The notes under the pieces are model-generated. The model searched no databases. It worked only from the letters and a program-made list of their open reading frames with translations, and had not been told where the DNA came from. From Gemmatimonadota bacterium (GTDB lineage: Bacteria; Gemmatimonadota; Gemmatimonadetes; Gemmatimonadales; Gemmatimonadaceae), in contig JARIEY010000007.1 of the NCBI GenBank assembly GCA_031127085.1, forward strand, positions 1 to 41,539: DNA of 41,539 bases. Reading direction: 5' to 3'. The stretch's first letter is position 1. Each line of letters begins with the position of its first letter. The translations under genes were made by a program, and so were the position numbers. Of the stretch, positions 8,622 to 17,585 are shown in pieces.

Positions 8622-9325
8622 CGCGCTTTGCCTTGTGCCGTGGGGCCGCCGTCGCCGCGCAGGTCGATCATACGTTGCTCGCCCATATACTCCACCGAGG
8701 CGGCGCGTTGTTCGCGCTCGATCTGCCGCAGCCGTTTCACCACATCGGCGATCCGGCGCGCCTGCTCCTCAATGACGCTCACCGCCTCCTTGGTCTCGTC
8801 GTCGCTCAGCACCCCGCTCTGAATGAGCGACGCGTTGGTGAGCAACGCCGCCAGCGGATTGTTGATCTCGTGCTGGATCGTCAGCGTCGTTTCGCCAATC
8901 CCGGCCAGATAGCGCGCGCGGCGCAACTCCTCCTCGGCGCGCTTGCGGGCCAGCGACACCTCAATGCGGCGCTCGGCGATGCGCAGCCGCGCCTGCAGGT
9001 TGTCGGGCGTCACCGGCTTGGAGAGGTAGTCGTCCGCCCCGGCGTCCAACACGGTGGTCAGGTCGTCGGCCCCGTCGCGGGCGGTAACGACCAGCACAAA
9101 GGTCGTGTCGCCCTGCGCGTGCTCACGAATGCGGCGGCAGACCTCAAGGCCGTCGAGTCCCGGCATCTGCCAGTCGAGGATGACCATCGGCGGCATTTCG
9201 CGCTCGAAGGTCGTCCACGCCTCAAGGCCATCACTCGCTACGATCGGTTCATGCCCGCAGGCCCGCAGCACCTCTTCGTGCAGCAGTCGCATGAAGGCGT
9301 CATCATCGGCCAGAAGAACGCGCAC
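8618..9325 (-). CDS. response regulator receiver domain fused to a HisKA-type dimerisation/phosphoacceptor helix, no ATPase domain
   Basis: VRVLLADDDAFMRLL...VILDWQMPGLDG...LVVTA...DYLSKPV, then IQHEINNPLAALLTNASLI H-box; ends about 60 aa later without N/G boxes. GTG start; stop overlaps the nfo start by 4 nt. Confidence 0.85.
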   Translation of the reverse strand: MRVLLADDDAFMRLLHEEVLRACGHEPIVASDGLEAWTTFEREMPPMVILDWQMPGLDGLEVCRRIREHAQGDTTFVLVVTARDGADDLTTVLDAGADDYLSKPVTPDNLQARLRIAERRIEVSLARKRAEEELRRARYLAGIGETTLTIQHEINNPLAALLTNASLIQSGVLSDDETKEAVSVIEEQARRIADVVKRLRQIEREQRAASVEYMGEQRMIDLRGDGGPTAQGKAR

Positions 9326-9479
9326 GGGTTCGCGAGCTGGAGGGTTGGCGGGAATTTGCCCCGTGGGCCGTGCTGCCGCGAGGGGGGAGCCTCCAGATCC
9401 GGCCCGCGGAACACCCGGACGGCGGGCCCCCCGGACCGTTATCTTTCTCTCGCCCTCCCGTCCCGCAATTCGAAACGTG

Positions 9480-9500
9480 CCCTGCTCCCTTCCCCTTCCC
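9480..9500. repeat. single copy of the dispersed 24-bp repeat core
   Basis: CCCTGCTCCCTTCCCCTTCCC, identical to the core of the arrays at 6204 and 19765; 5 nt from the ALDH ATG. Confidence 0.8.
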
Positions 9501-9505
9501 TTCGT

Positions 9506-11149
9506 ATGACTATCCCCGCCGCTCCCGTGAACGGCATCCGCCGCGTGCCGCTGCCGGTCAACGAACCGGTCAAGTCCTACGCCCCCGGCTCGCCGGAGAA
9601 GGCCGAACTCAAGCGCCGCCTGGCCGCAATGACGGCCGACTGCGCCGACATCCCCGTGGTGGTTGGTGGCAAGGAAATCCGCACCGGCGACCTGATCGAC
9701 GTGCGCTCGCCGCACGATCACCAGCGCGTGATCGGCCGCTTCCACCGGGCGCGCCCCGAAGACGTGCAGGCGGCCATCGCCGCCGCCGCCGAGGCGCAGA
9801 AGGAATGGAGCTCGTGGCGCTGGGAAGACCGCGCGGCCGTGATGCTGCGCGCGGCGGAACTGCTCGCCACCACGTGGCGCAGCACGCTCAACGCCGCCAC
9901 GATGCTCGGCCAGTCGAAGACGATCTACCAGTCGGAGATCGACGCCGCCTGCGAGATGACCGATTTCTTCCGGTTCAACGTGCATTTCGCGCAGGACCTG
10001 TACTCGGAGCAGCCGGTGTCGTCGCCCGGGATGTGGAACCAGACCGACTACCGGCACCTCGAAGGGTTCGTGTACGCGGTCACGCCGTTCAACTTCACGG
10101 CGATCGGCGGCAACCTCACCTCGGCGCCGGCGCTGATGGGCAACACCGTGCTCTGGAAGCCGGCCAGCTCGTCGATGCTCTCGTCGTGGTACATGTTCCA
10201 GCTGATGGTCGAGGCCGGCCTTCCGCCCGGCGTGATCAACTTCCTGCCGGGCGAGGCGTCGGCCGTCTCGTCGGTGGCGCTGAGCGACCCCGGCCTCGCC
10301 GGCGTGCATTTCACCGGCTCCACCGGCGTCTTCAACTCGATGTGGGAGACGATCGGCAAGAACATGAACCGGTATCGCTCGTACCCGCGCATCGTGGGAG
10401 AAACGGGCGGCAAGGACTTCATCGTCGCGCACCCCAGCGCCGACGCCAAGTCGGTGGCCGTGGGCATCGTCCGCGGCGCCTTCGAGTATCAAGGGCAGAA
10501 GTGCTCGGCGGCCAGCCGGGCCTACATCCCGAAGTCGCTGTGGAAGGACGTCCTGCAGTACGCGCAGGAGATGATCGCCGACATCAAGATGGGCGATGTG
10601 GCCGACTTCAGGAATTTCATGGGCGCCGTCATCGACAAGAAGGCGTTCACGAGCATCACCGAGTACGTGACGGAAGCGCACAAGAGCGCCAAGGTGCTGG
10701 CCGGCGGCAAGTTCAACAGCGAAAAGGGGTGGTTCATCGAGCCGACGCTCGTGCAGACCGACAACCCGTCGTACCGCCTGCTGTGCGAAGAGATCTTTGG
10801 CCCCGTGATGACCGTCTACGTGTACGACGACGCCAAGTGGGCCGAGACGCTGCAGATCGTCGATCAGACGTCGCCGTACGCACTGACCGGCGCGGTCTTT
10901 GCGCGTGAGCGTCGGGCGATTCTCGAAGCGCATACGGCGCTTCGCAATGCGGCGGGCAACTTCTATGTGAACGACAAGCCCACCGGCGCCGTGGTTGGAC
11001 AGCAGCCCTTCGGTGGGGCCCGCGGCAGCGGCACGAACGACAAGGCCGGCTCCAAGATGAATCTCATGCGGTGGGTGAGCGCGCGTACGATCAAGGAGAC
11101 GTTCGTGCCGCCGACCGACTATACGTACCCGTTCATGGGTGAGGAGTAG
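9506..11149 (+). CDS. pruA: aldehyde dehydrogenase, L-glutamate-gamma-semialdehyde (1-pyrroline-5-carboxylate) dehydrogenase-like
   Basis: 547 aa; VTPFNFTAIGGNL, ETGGKDF, GAFEYQGQKCSAASRAYIP, NFYVNDKPTGAVVGQQPFGGARGSGTNDKAG are characteristic P5CDH motifs. Confidence 0.92.
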   Translation: MTIPAAPVNGIRRVPLPVNEPVKSYAPGSPEKAELKRRLAAMTADCADIPVVVGGKEIRTGDLIDVRSPHDHQRVIGRFHRARPEDVQAAIAAAAEAQKEWSSWRWEDRAAVMLRAAELLATTWRSTLNAATMLGQSKTIYQSEIDAACEMTDFFRFNVHFAQDLYSEQPVSSPGMWNQTDYRHLEGFVYAVTPFNFTAIGGNLTSAPALMGNTVLWKPASSSMLSSWYMFQLMVEAGLPPGVINFLPGEASAVSSVALSDPGLAGVHFTGSTGVFNSMWETIGKNMNRYRSYPRIVGETGGKDFIVAHPSADAKSVAVGIVRGAFEYQGQKCSAASRAYIPKSLWKDVLQYAQEMIADIKMGDVADFRNFMGAVIDKKAFTSITEYVTEAHKSAKVLAGGKFNSEKGWFIEPTLVQTDNPSYRLLCEEIFGPVMTVYVYDDAKWAETLQIVDQTSPYALTGAVFARERRAILEAHTALRNAAGNFYVNDKPTGAVVGQQPFGGARGSGTNDKAGSKMNLMRWVSARTIKETFVPPTDYTYPFMGEE

Positions 11150-11155
11150 GCGACG

Positions 11156-12067
11156 TTGTCCACCATTCGCTACATCACGAGCGACGTCTTCACGGGCGCG
11201 CGGTTCGGCGGCAATCAGCTGGCGGTGATTCCCGACGCCACGGGCATCCCCGAGGAGCTGCTGCTCCCCATCTGCCGCGAGTTCAACTACTCCGAGACGA
11301 CGTTCGTCTACCCGCCGGAACATCCAGGCGAGACGCGCCGCGTTCGGATCTTCACGCCGGGCGGCGAGTTGCCGTTCGCGGGGCACCCGACCATCGGCAC
11401 CGCCGTGGTGCTGGCGGCCACGGGAGAGATTGCCACCCACGACGGCACGGCGCGCATCGTGTTCGGCGAGGGCGTGGGCCCAGTCCCAGTGGAGATTCGT
11501 GGCGTGCATTCGGGGGGCGGGTGGGCGCAGTTGTCGGCGGCCAAGATGCCGGAACTCGGGCCGCCCGTGCCGTCACGCAGCATGCTGGCCAAGATGCTCG
11601 GTCTGACCACCGACGATATTCTGGCAACCTCGGAGAGGCCGCAGGCGGTCTCGTGCGGCCTGCCGTTCTTGATCGTTCCGTTGACGAGCGTGTCGGCGGT
11701 GAGCCGTGCGCGCGTCAATGTGGAACGCTGGGAAGAAACGCTCGCGAACGCGTGGGCGTCGATGATCTGGGTGTACGCCGCCGACGCCGAAGGAGGCGAC
11801 CGGCATTACCGGGCCCGGATGTTCGCCCCCGGAATCAACGTCCCCGAGGATCCCGCGACCGGCTCCGCTGCGGTCACCTTCGCCGGATTTCTGGCTGCCC
11901 GCTCGCGCACGCGCAACGGCAGCCTGGAGTGGACCATCGATCAGGGCATCGAGATGGGACGGCCGAGCCGCCTGGCGATCGAGGCAGACAAGGTGGATGG
12001 CAACATCACCGCCCTGCGGGTGGGCGGCGAGGCCGTGCTGGTGTCCGAAGGAACGATGCGGATCTAA
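11156..12067 (+). CDS. PhzF family isomerase/epimerase
   Basis: YITSDVFTGARFGGNQLAVIPDA, FTPGGELPFAGHPTIGTA, MFAPGINVPEDPATGSAA. TTG start. Confidence 0.92.
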   Translation: MSTIRYITSDVFTGARFGGNQLAVIPDATGIPEELLLPICREFNYSETTFVYPPEHPGETRRVRIFTPGGELPFAGHPTIGTAVVLAATGEIATHDGTARIVFGEGVGPVPVEIRGVHSGGGWAQLSAAKMPELGPPVPSRSMLAKMLGLTTDDILATSERPQAVSCGLPFLIVPLTSVSAVSRARVNVERWEETLANAWASMIWVYAADAEGGDRHYRARMFAPGINVPEDPATGSAAVTFAGFLAARSRTRNGSLEWTIDQGIEMGRPSRLAIEADKVDGNITALRVGGEAVLVSEGTMRI

Positions 12068-12084
12068 CGACCGCAGCCAACTGC

Positions 12085-12223
12085 CACCACGAAGGACGAA
12101 GAAAGCGAAGGGGCACGAAGAAGTGCCAATAGAAAAGAGCGCGCCGCACGGATCTCGTGCGGCGCGCTGTCGTTACACCATGTCTTTCTTCGTGCCCCTT
12201 CGCGCCCTTCGATCTTCGTGGTG
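12085..12223. repeat. imperfect long inverted repeat made of CACGAAG-type units around a strong hairpin
   Basis: CACCACGAAGGACGAAGAAAGCGAAGGGGCACGAAGAAG (12085-12123) vs reverse complement of CTTTCTTCGTGCCCCTTCGCGCCCTTCGATCTTCGTGGTG (12184-12223). Confidence 0.8.
12138..12168. terminator. bidirectional terminator-like hairpin between convergent genes
   Basis: Perfect 13-bp stem AGCGCGCCGCACG (GATCT) CGTGCGGCGCGCT between phzF-like (+) and GGDEF gene (-); AAAA on the left flank, weak T tract on the right. Confidence 0.6.
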
Positions 12224-12233
12224 TCCGTTGCCG

Positions 12234-13529
12234 TTACGGCATCCGCTCCATCTCACGCGACACCCGGCTCGACCCGGTGTCGAACGCGCGCATCCCAGTC
12301 TGCCAGAGCACCGCCTGATCACGTCCGTTGCGCTTGGCCACGTAGAGCGCCTCGTCGGCGCGCGCCGTGAGAATACACACCACATCGGCGGACGCATCAT
12401 CCGAGGCGACGCCGATGCTGATCGTGATCGGCATCTGCCCGCGCAGGCTCGTAAACGAGCGCTCTCGGAACGCCTGCATCACGCGGCCGGCCAAATGCAT
12501 CGCGCCGGCCTCGTCGGTGTCCGGCGCAAGAATGGAGAACTCCTCGCCGCCCGTGCGCGCCACCACGTCGCCGGCGCGCGCCGTCTCACGGATGAGGGCG
12601 CCAATCTCCTTGATCGCCTCGTCGCCGGTCAGGTGACCGAAGTCGTCGTTGATCCGCTTGAAGTGGTCAACATCGAGCGCGAGGATGGCCACGCGCCACT
12701 TGGCGCGGATGCTGCGCGAGATTTCCCGTTCCGTCAGCTGCGCGAAGCCGCGCCGGTTGAAGCAGCCGCTCAGCGGATCGGTGAGAATGATCGTCTCGAG
12801 ATGGCCGCGCAGTTCGTTGTACGCCCGTCCGATCTGCGTGATATAGTCGGGGAACTTGTCGCGCCCGTCTTCATACGGCTCGTCAAAGTCCCCTTCGCGC
12901 GCCTTCTCGAACAGATGCGTGAGGCGCTTCATCCGAACGCCCTGGTGCCCAAGCATCCACGCGTAGGCCAGCGATCCCAGGCAGAACAGCGCGAAGGTCC
13001 ACAGCTGCTCGCTGGGTGAACTCATCATGTTCGCGCGGTACGCGAGCGTCACGATGGTCGTGTAGCTCACCGCCACCGCGGCCAGCTCGAAGAGGGTCGT
13101 GCGCCACCCGAAGTACAGCTGCGTGAACTGCACGAGGAACATCGAAATGATGAGCGTGCGGTCGAACTGGCTGGGCGGCGTGAGCATCAGTGCGCAGGCG
13201 TGCACCACCAGCACGTCGGCCGCCAACTGGATGCGCACGAGCGCACGGGAGGCGGCGTGCGCGCGCCGGGTACGCCAGCGGATCACGGCGGTGATCGCGA
13301 TGTAGAGCAGGGCCGCGAGCGCGAACAGCTCCGACGCGGTGCGCGCGCCATACCACGCAGCGCCCACCGACTGCGCCGATACTACGCCGAGCGCGCGCAA
13401 GAGCAGCGCGCCGCCGGCGACTGCCACCGCCAGGCCGTGACGATAACCGCCCTGCCAGCGCAGGACATCGGCACGCGATGCGGCGTCGCTCGCGGCGTGG
13501 GTAGCTTCGGTCACGGCAGAAGGATTCAC
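12234..13529 (-). CDS. membrane-bound diguanylate cyclase (GGDEF domain)
   Basis: Six or so N-terminal TM segments, then LTDPLSGCFNRRGFAQL...ALDVDHFKRINDDFGHLTGDEAI...ARTGGEEFSIL...ISIGVA...ADEALYVAKRNGRDQ. Confidence 0.93.
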   Translation of the reverse strand: MNPSAVTEATHAASDAASRADVLRWQGGYRHGLAVAVAGGALLLRALGVVSAQSVGAAWYGARTASELFALAALLYIAITAVIRWRTRRAHAASRALVRIQLAADVLVVHACALMLTPPSQFDRTLIISMFLVQFTQLYFGWRTTLFELAAVAVSYTTIVTLAYRANMMSSPSEQLWTFALFCLGSLAYAWMLGHQGVRMKRLTHLFEKAREGDFDEPYEDGRDKFPDYITQIGRAYNELRGHLETIILTDPLSGCFNRRGFAQLTEREISRSIRAKWRVAILALDVDHFKRINDDFGHLTGDEAIKEIGALIRETARAGDVVARTGGEEFSILAPDTDEAGAMHLAGRVMQAFRERSFTSLRGQMPITISIGVASDDASADVVCILTARADEALYVAKRNGRDQAVLWQTGMRAFDTGSSRVSREMERMP

Positions 13530-13596
13530 TTGTTTTCGGGCTTCGGACTATTTGACGCCCTCGCGGGCCAATCCGCAACCCTCTGCCGCGAAGTCG

Positions 13597-16047
13597 CTAG
13601 AACCGCGCTTCGATGCCCAGGTCCACCCGCACGGCCTTCTGCGGGTACAGTCCGCGAGCGACGTCAAACCGGATCATCCCGTCCAGAATGGACGCGCCCA
13701 CGCCAACGCCACTCATTGGACGCCCCGGCGACGAAAACCGCGCCCGATCGCCGGCCCACCCTACGTCGCCGAACACGACGGGTTTTACGACGCCGCGCGA
13801 GAAGGCGAACTCGCCGCGTCCCATCCAGAACGCATTGCCACGCATCGTCCCGGGGCGAATGCCACGCACGGTCTGCAGCCCACCCAGCAGAAACGCGCGC
13901 TGGGCTGGCGCGGTGCCGGCGGTGCTACCTGCCGATCCAGTCAGCGCAAACTCGCCGCCGCCCGGCGCCCCGTGCGAGATAGTCAGGTCGAGCAAGCCCC
14001 GCCCATACTTGAAGTCGCCCGTTGCCCCTTCGGCGCGCACATCGGCGTGCACGCGCAGCCGTTTGGGGTCGAGCCCCCAGTCGCGCCGCATCCGCACCGC
14101 CGCCCCCGCCGCCAACGCTTTTTCCGCGGTGAGGTTCTCAAGCACGCGATCATCGTGCGCCCCTCGGAAGAGCGTGAACCGCGTGCTCACCGGCGCATTC
14201 CACTGCTGTTCGGCAAAGAGCCGCCATTCGGTGCGCCCAAACCGCGGCATCACCCCCGAGAGCTCGCCGCCCCACGCGCGATAGTAGAACCCCTCGTCGC
14301 CCGCGTACAGAAATGACGCGAGGCCCGCGCCGAACGAGAGCGGCGACCCGAAATCGTTGGCAACGGCGAGCCGGCGAAAGAGCGTGCCACGCACGGTCGA
14401 CCGTCCGTTGGTGCGCTCGAGCGCCACATCGCCATTCACCTGACGGTCAGCCCACGAACCGCGCGCTCCCGCCATCGCCGTGTACCCGCGGCCGAGCGTC
14501 AGTGAGGCCTGAACTCCCGTGCTGAAGCCTTCCACGCGGTTGTACCGTGTCAGAGGCAACCCCCACGTGACGACCGGTGCCTGTGGCATCCAGCCGGCCT
14601 GCAGGTCGAAGTTCAGCGCTTTCTTCAGGTCGTCGATGTCGCTGGTGCCGAACACAGACTCACCCGGCTCCATCAGCGTCCCCACGAACTCGGGGGAGTT
14701 GGCCAACTTCGTACTGTCGCACGGCATCTGCACCGCCATGGCCAGCGCGCCATTGTAGCGCGTCTGCATGCGCGTATACGTGCCGCCTGCTGCGCACTCG
14801 CTCGCGCGCTGCGTCTTGAGCGTGGAGTCGCGTTGCTTGCGCCAGTCGCGCAGCAACGAGTCGCGCCGCACCGAATCGACCCCCGCCTTGCGCAGTGAAT
14901 CGCGGATTGCGGCATACCGCACCGGCGGCCGCGGTAACGCGGGTAACGAGTCGAGCCCGTTCACCGACGCGTAGCGAAACCGCTGCTCCACCTGCACCGG
15001 CACGCGCATCATGCTCACCTGCGCGCCGGCTTCGAGTACCTGCAGCTTGGGCATCCAGAAGCGCCCGTTGTACAGCCCGTATTCAATACTGATGGCGTCC
15101 ACGCCCACCTTGAGCGGCGAGATCATGGGCTTCACCCAGAACGGCACGTCCTCCATATCCTTCTTCGCTTCTTCCAGCCCCCACACGTCGAGCGCCACGC
15201 TCAACCGGTACACCGCGCGCACGAGATGCGCCGACGACTGATCAAACCAGAACGACCCCACGGCCAGGTTCCACTTGGGGACGCGCGCCTCGACGCGGAT
15301 CTCGCGCAGCGTGATCGTCCGCTGGTCGGGAAGCGTCATCACCACCGAATCGCCGCTTTCGTACGTGTAGTAGGCCTCGGACCCCTCGGCAATGGGGTGC
15401 ACCAGCTCGCGCTCGTCCACCTCCGTCTTGGCGAGGCCGCTGCCGATCCAGAGCTGCTCGCGCCCCGGGTAGTACGGAATCGCCGGATCAGATGCCATGT
15501 CGATGTTCTCGCTCCCCTCATCACCGGGAGCGACCGGGAGCGCGGTGCGCGATCCCTTCACGTCCACCCAGGCGCCCCGCGCCCGGTGCCAGAGCACGCG
15601 GCTCACGTCCTCGTGGCGCATCAGCACGCGCTCGCGGCCGAACGCGCGCAGTCCCATCCCAACCGAGAAGCGCTGATACGCGCGCGCGTCATAGCTGATG
15701 AGCAACGAGTCCTGCACCAGGCGCGCCTTGCGCGCGCGCAAAATCAACTCGCGCGCGGTCGCGTCGCGGAACGCGGTCCGGCGGTGTTCGTCGGTCACGG
15801 CGATGCGCCGCGGCGCCGACCGCTGGTTGTCCTCGTCGTCCTCGTTCAAGTCAATCTGGATGCCAAAGCTCACGTCGCGTTCGTACTTCTTCGTCGTGTC
15901 GGCTTTGGCGCTCCCCTTGGCACGTCCCTTGGCGCTGTCCACCCGTATGCGCACGCTCGTGCTGTCGGCCGACCGACGGTCGACGCCGACTTTCACCTGC
16001 ACCTGAAGGGCTGCGACAAGTACGAATGGCAGGGCTTGGAGCAACAT
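13597..16047 (-). CDS. large outer-membrane beta-barrel protein (DUF5686/surface-antigen-like)
   Basis: 816 aa with N-terminal hydrophobic segment; C-terminal third reads as a BamA-superfamily-like barrel (FLLGGLQTVRGIRPGTMRGNAFWMGRGEFAF...VFGDVGWAG...GVGVGASILDGMIRFDVARG...VDLGIEARF, terminal F). Confidence 0.7.
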   Translation of the reverse strand: MLLQALPFVLVAALQVQVKVGVDRRSADSTSVRIRVDSAKGRAKGSAKADTTKKYERDVSFGIQIDLNEDDEDNQRSAPRRIAVTDEHRRTAFRDATARELILRARKARLVQDSLLISYDARAYQRFSVGMGLRAFGRERVLMRHEDVSRVLWHRARGAWVDVKGSRTALPVAPGDEGSENIDMASDPAIPYYPGREQLWIGSGLAKTEVDERELVHPIAEGSEAYYTYESGDSVVMTLPDQRTITLREIRVEARVPKWNLAVGSFWFDQSSAHLVRAVYRLSVALDVWGLEEAKKDMEDVPFWVKPMISPLKVGVDAISIEYGLYNGRFWMPKLQVLEAGAQVSMMRVPVQVEQRFRYASVNGLDSLPALPRPPVRYAAIRDSLRKAGVDSVRRDSLLRDWRKQRDSTLKTQRASECAAGGTYTRMQTRYNGALAMAVQMPCDSTKLANSPEFVGTLMEPGESVFGTSDIDDLKKALNFDLQAGWMPQAPVVTWGLPLTRYNRVEGFSTGVQASLTLGRGYTAMAGARGSWADRQVNGDVALERTNGRSTVRGTLFRRLAVANDFGSPLSFGAGLASFLYAGDEGFYYRAWGGELSGVMPRFGRTEWRLFAEQQWNAPVSTRFTLFRGAHDDRVLENLTAEKALAAGAAVRMRRDWGLDPKRLRVHADVRAEGATGDFKYGRGLLDLTISHGAPGGGEFALTGSAGSTAGTAPAQRAFLLGGLQTVRGIRPGTMRGNAFWMGRGEFAFSRGVVKPVVFGDVGWAGDRARFSSPGRPMSGVGVGASILDGMIRFDVARGLYPQKAVRVDLGIEARF

Positions 16048-16131
16048 GCGAAAACTCCCGGGGGATCGCCGGCATCAAGGGTCTCCCTCTGGTACGCGCG
16101 CGGCCGCCGGGTGGTTTCGTGCTCGGCGCGA

Positions 16132-17403
16132 CTACTCGGGGCGTTTCGCTGGCGATTCCTGGCCGGCGGCCCGGCGCAACGCCACCGAATCCCGTTGCGC
16201 CCGCATCCGCGACACCCCGGCCTGCGAGCGGATGCGCCGGTCAGCCGCCCGTTCCCGGTCGATCGAACGCGCGTCGTTCAGCAGCAGCACGCCCAGCAGC
16301 GCCGGTGCCAACAACATCGCGAACCCGCCGGGAAGCTGCGGCGGCGCACTGGGGTCGCCACCGAGGCGCTGGATGACATCCGGGAAACGCTTCTGCACCC
16401 AGACCGTCACGATAATGATCGACACCCCGAGCAAAGCGAGCACCAGCGGAAAGGTGGTCGTGACCTTGAACACATCCGTGGCAAGCCAGGCGAGAAATCC
16501 CATCACCCCCATCAGGCCAACCACGAGCAACGCGCGGCGGCGCAGCACGACCGACGCCGTGATGACGAGCAACGCGACCGGCGCCAACCAGGGCCGCAAC
16601 GACCGATCAGTCTGGAACAGCAGAATGCCGGCAAACCAGGTGGTGGCCGCGACCGCGATCCACATCCAGAAGGCGTAGTCTTCCTCGCGGCGGCGGCGGT
16701 CCATCGTGTACGCGGCGGCGGCAAGGCAGCTGGCGATGATCGCCCAGCGCCATCCCATCACCGCACCGTCGATGTGCGGACCACCCGACCATTCGCGCAG
16801 CAACCGTTCCGGGAACGTCACGCAGACCACGGCGATGGGAATCATGAAGGGCGAGAACGACATCGCCCGCATCGCCAGCATCGCCGCCGCCACCGTCGCG
16901 AGCTCGATGGCCAGCGGATCGCCCTGACAGGCCGCGAACGGATGCTCGGGCATACGGCAGATCCGGTCCAGATCCGGCGTCCACATACCGCTCCATCGCA
17001 GGAACGCCCGCATCGCCAGCGGCGCCATAGCCACCGCCAGCAGCATCGCCACGCCGCGCGCGGTGCCAAACCCCTCGCGTTGCAGCACGTGCGCCACCAG
17101 CAGGAAAACCGCCGCATAGCCCAGCGAGAGCAAGAGCACGCCGCCATCGCCAAGGACGCGCCACCGGTCAATCATGAACCAGGCAAACGCGAACAACACC
17201 ACGAGCGCGCCAATGCCGTACGCGATCGTTATCCCGTTGAAGGCCCGCGGCGCCTCGCGCGCCGCAGCCATCGAGCGGTCGCCAGCGACCGCCTGCGCCG
17301 ACTCGGCTGGCATCGTGCCAACCAGCGCCAGCAGCGCGGCACGCTGGTCGTCAGAGATGACGCCGCGCGCGACCCCAGCGTCCAGCAACGCGTGAATCTC
17401 CAT
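16132..17403 (-). CDS. DUF2157-like multi-pass membrane protein
   Basis: 423 aa; N-terminal helix LLDAGVARGVISDDQRAALLAL then about 12 hydrophobic segments. Confidence 0.65.
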   Translation of the reverse strand: MEIHALLDAGVARGVISDDQRAALLALVGTMPAESAQAVAGDRSMAAAREAPRAFNGITIAYGIGALVVLFAFAWFMIDRWRVLGDGGVLLLSLGYAAVFLLVAHVLQREGFGTARGVAMLLAVAMAPLAMRAFLRWSGMWTPDLDRICRMPEHPFAACQGDPLAIELATVAAAMLAMRAMSFSPFMIPIAVVCVTFPERLLREWSGGPHIDGAVMGWRWAIIASCLAAAAYTMDRRRREEDYAFWMWIAVAATTWFAGILLFQTDRSLRPWLAPVALLVITASVVLRRRALLVVGLMGVMGFLAWLATDVFKVTTTFPLVLALLGVSIIIVTVWVQKRFPDVIQRLGGDPSAPPQLPGGFAMLLAPALLGVLLLNDARSIDRERAADRRIRSQAGVSRMRAQRDSVALRRAAGQESPAKRPE

Positions 17404-17530
17404 AAATGCACTCCGTCCGCGCTCATGGTTGAGCCGTCACTTTGATATGCACCCGACGCGGAGCAAAGGCCAGCCGTTCACACCCTCCACGTCGAACCCC
17501 ACACCCCCCGCAGTAATCCTCAATCCCCAG

Positions 17531-17585
17531 TTTCTCTGTAGTCTTTCTGTTGTCTCTCTGTAGTCTCTCTGTAGTATTTCTTTGT
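17531..17585. repeat. 11-bp tandem array (5 units, consensus TCTYTCTGTAG) ending at a start codon
   Basis: TTTCTCTGTAG TCTTTCTGTTG TCTCTCTGTAG TCTCTCTGTAG TATTTCTTTGT then ATG at 17586. Confidence 0.85.

Noticed and set aside
8618-11509. 963-aa minus ORF spanning the ALDH region
   Set aside because: Only the C-terminal ~235 aa (8618-9325) is real; the rest is antisense to the P5C dehydrogenase and has shadow composition.
15226-17445. 739-aa plus-strand ORF
   Set aside because: Antisense to the OM-barrel and DUF2157-like genes; RHQ/P-rich shadow composition, no recognisable domain.
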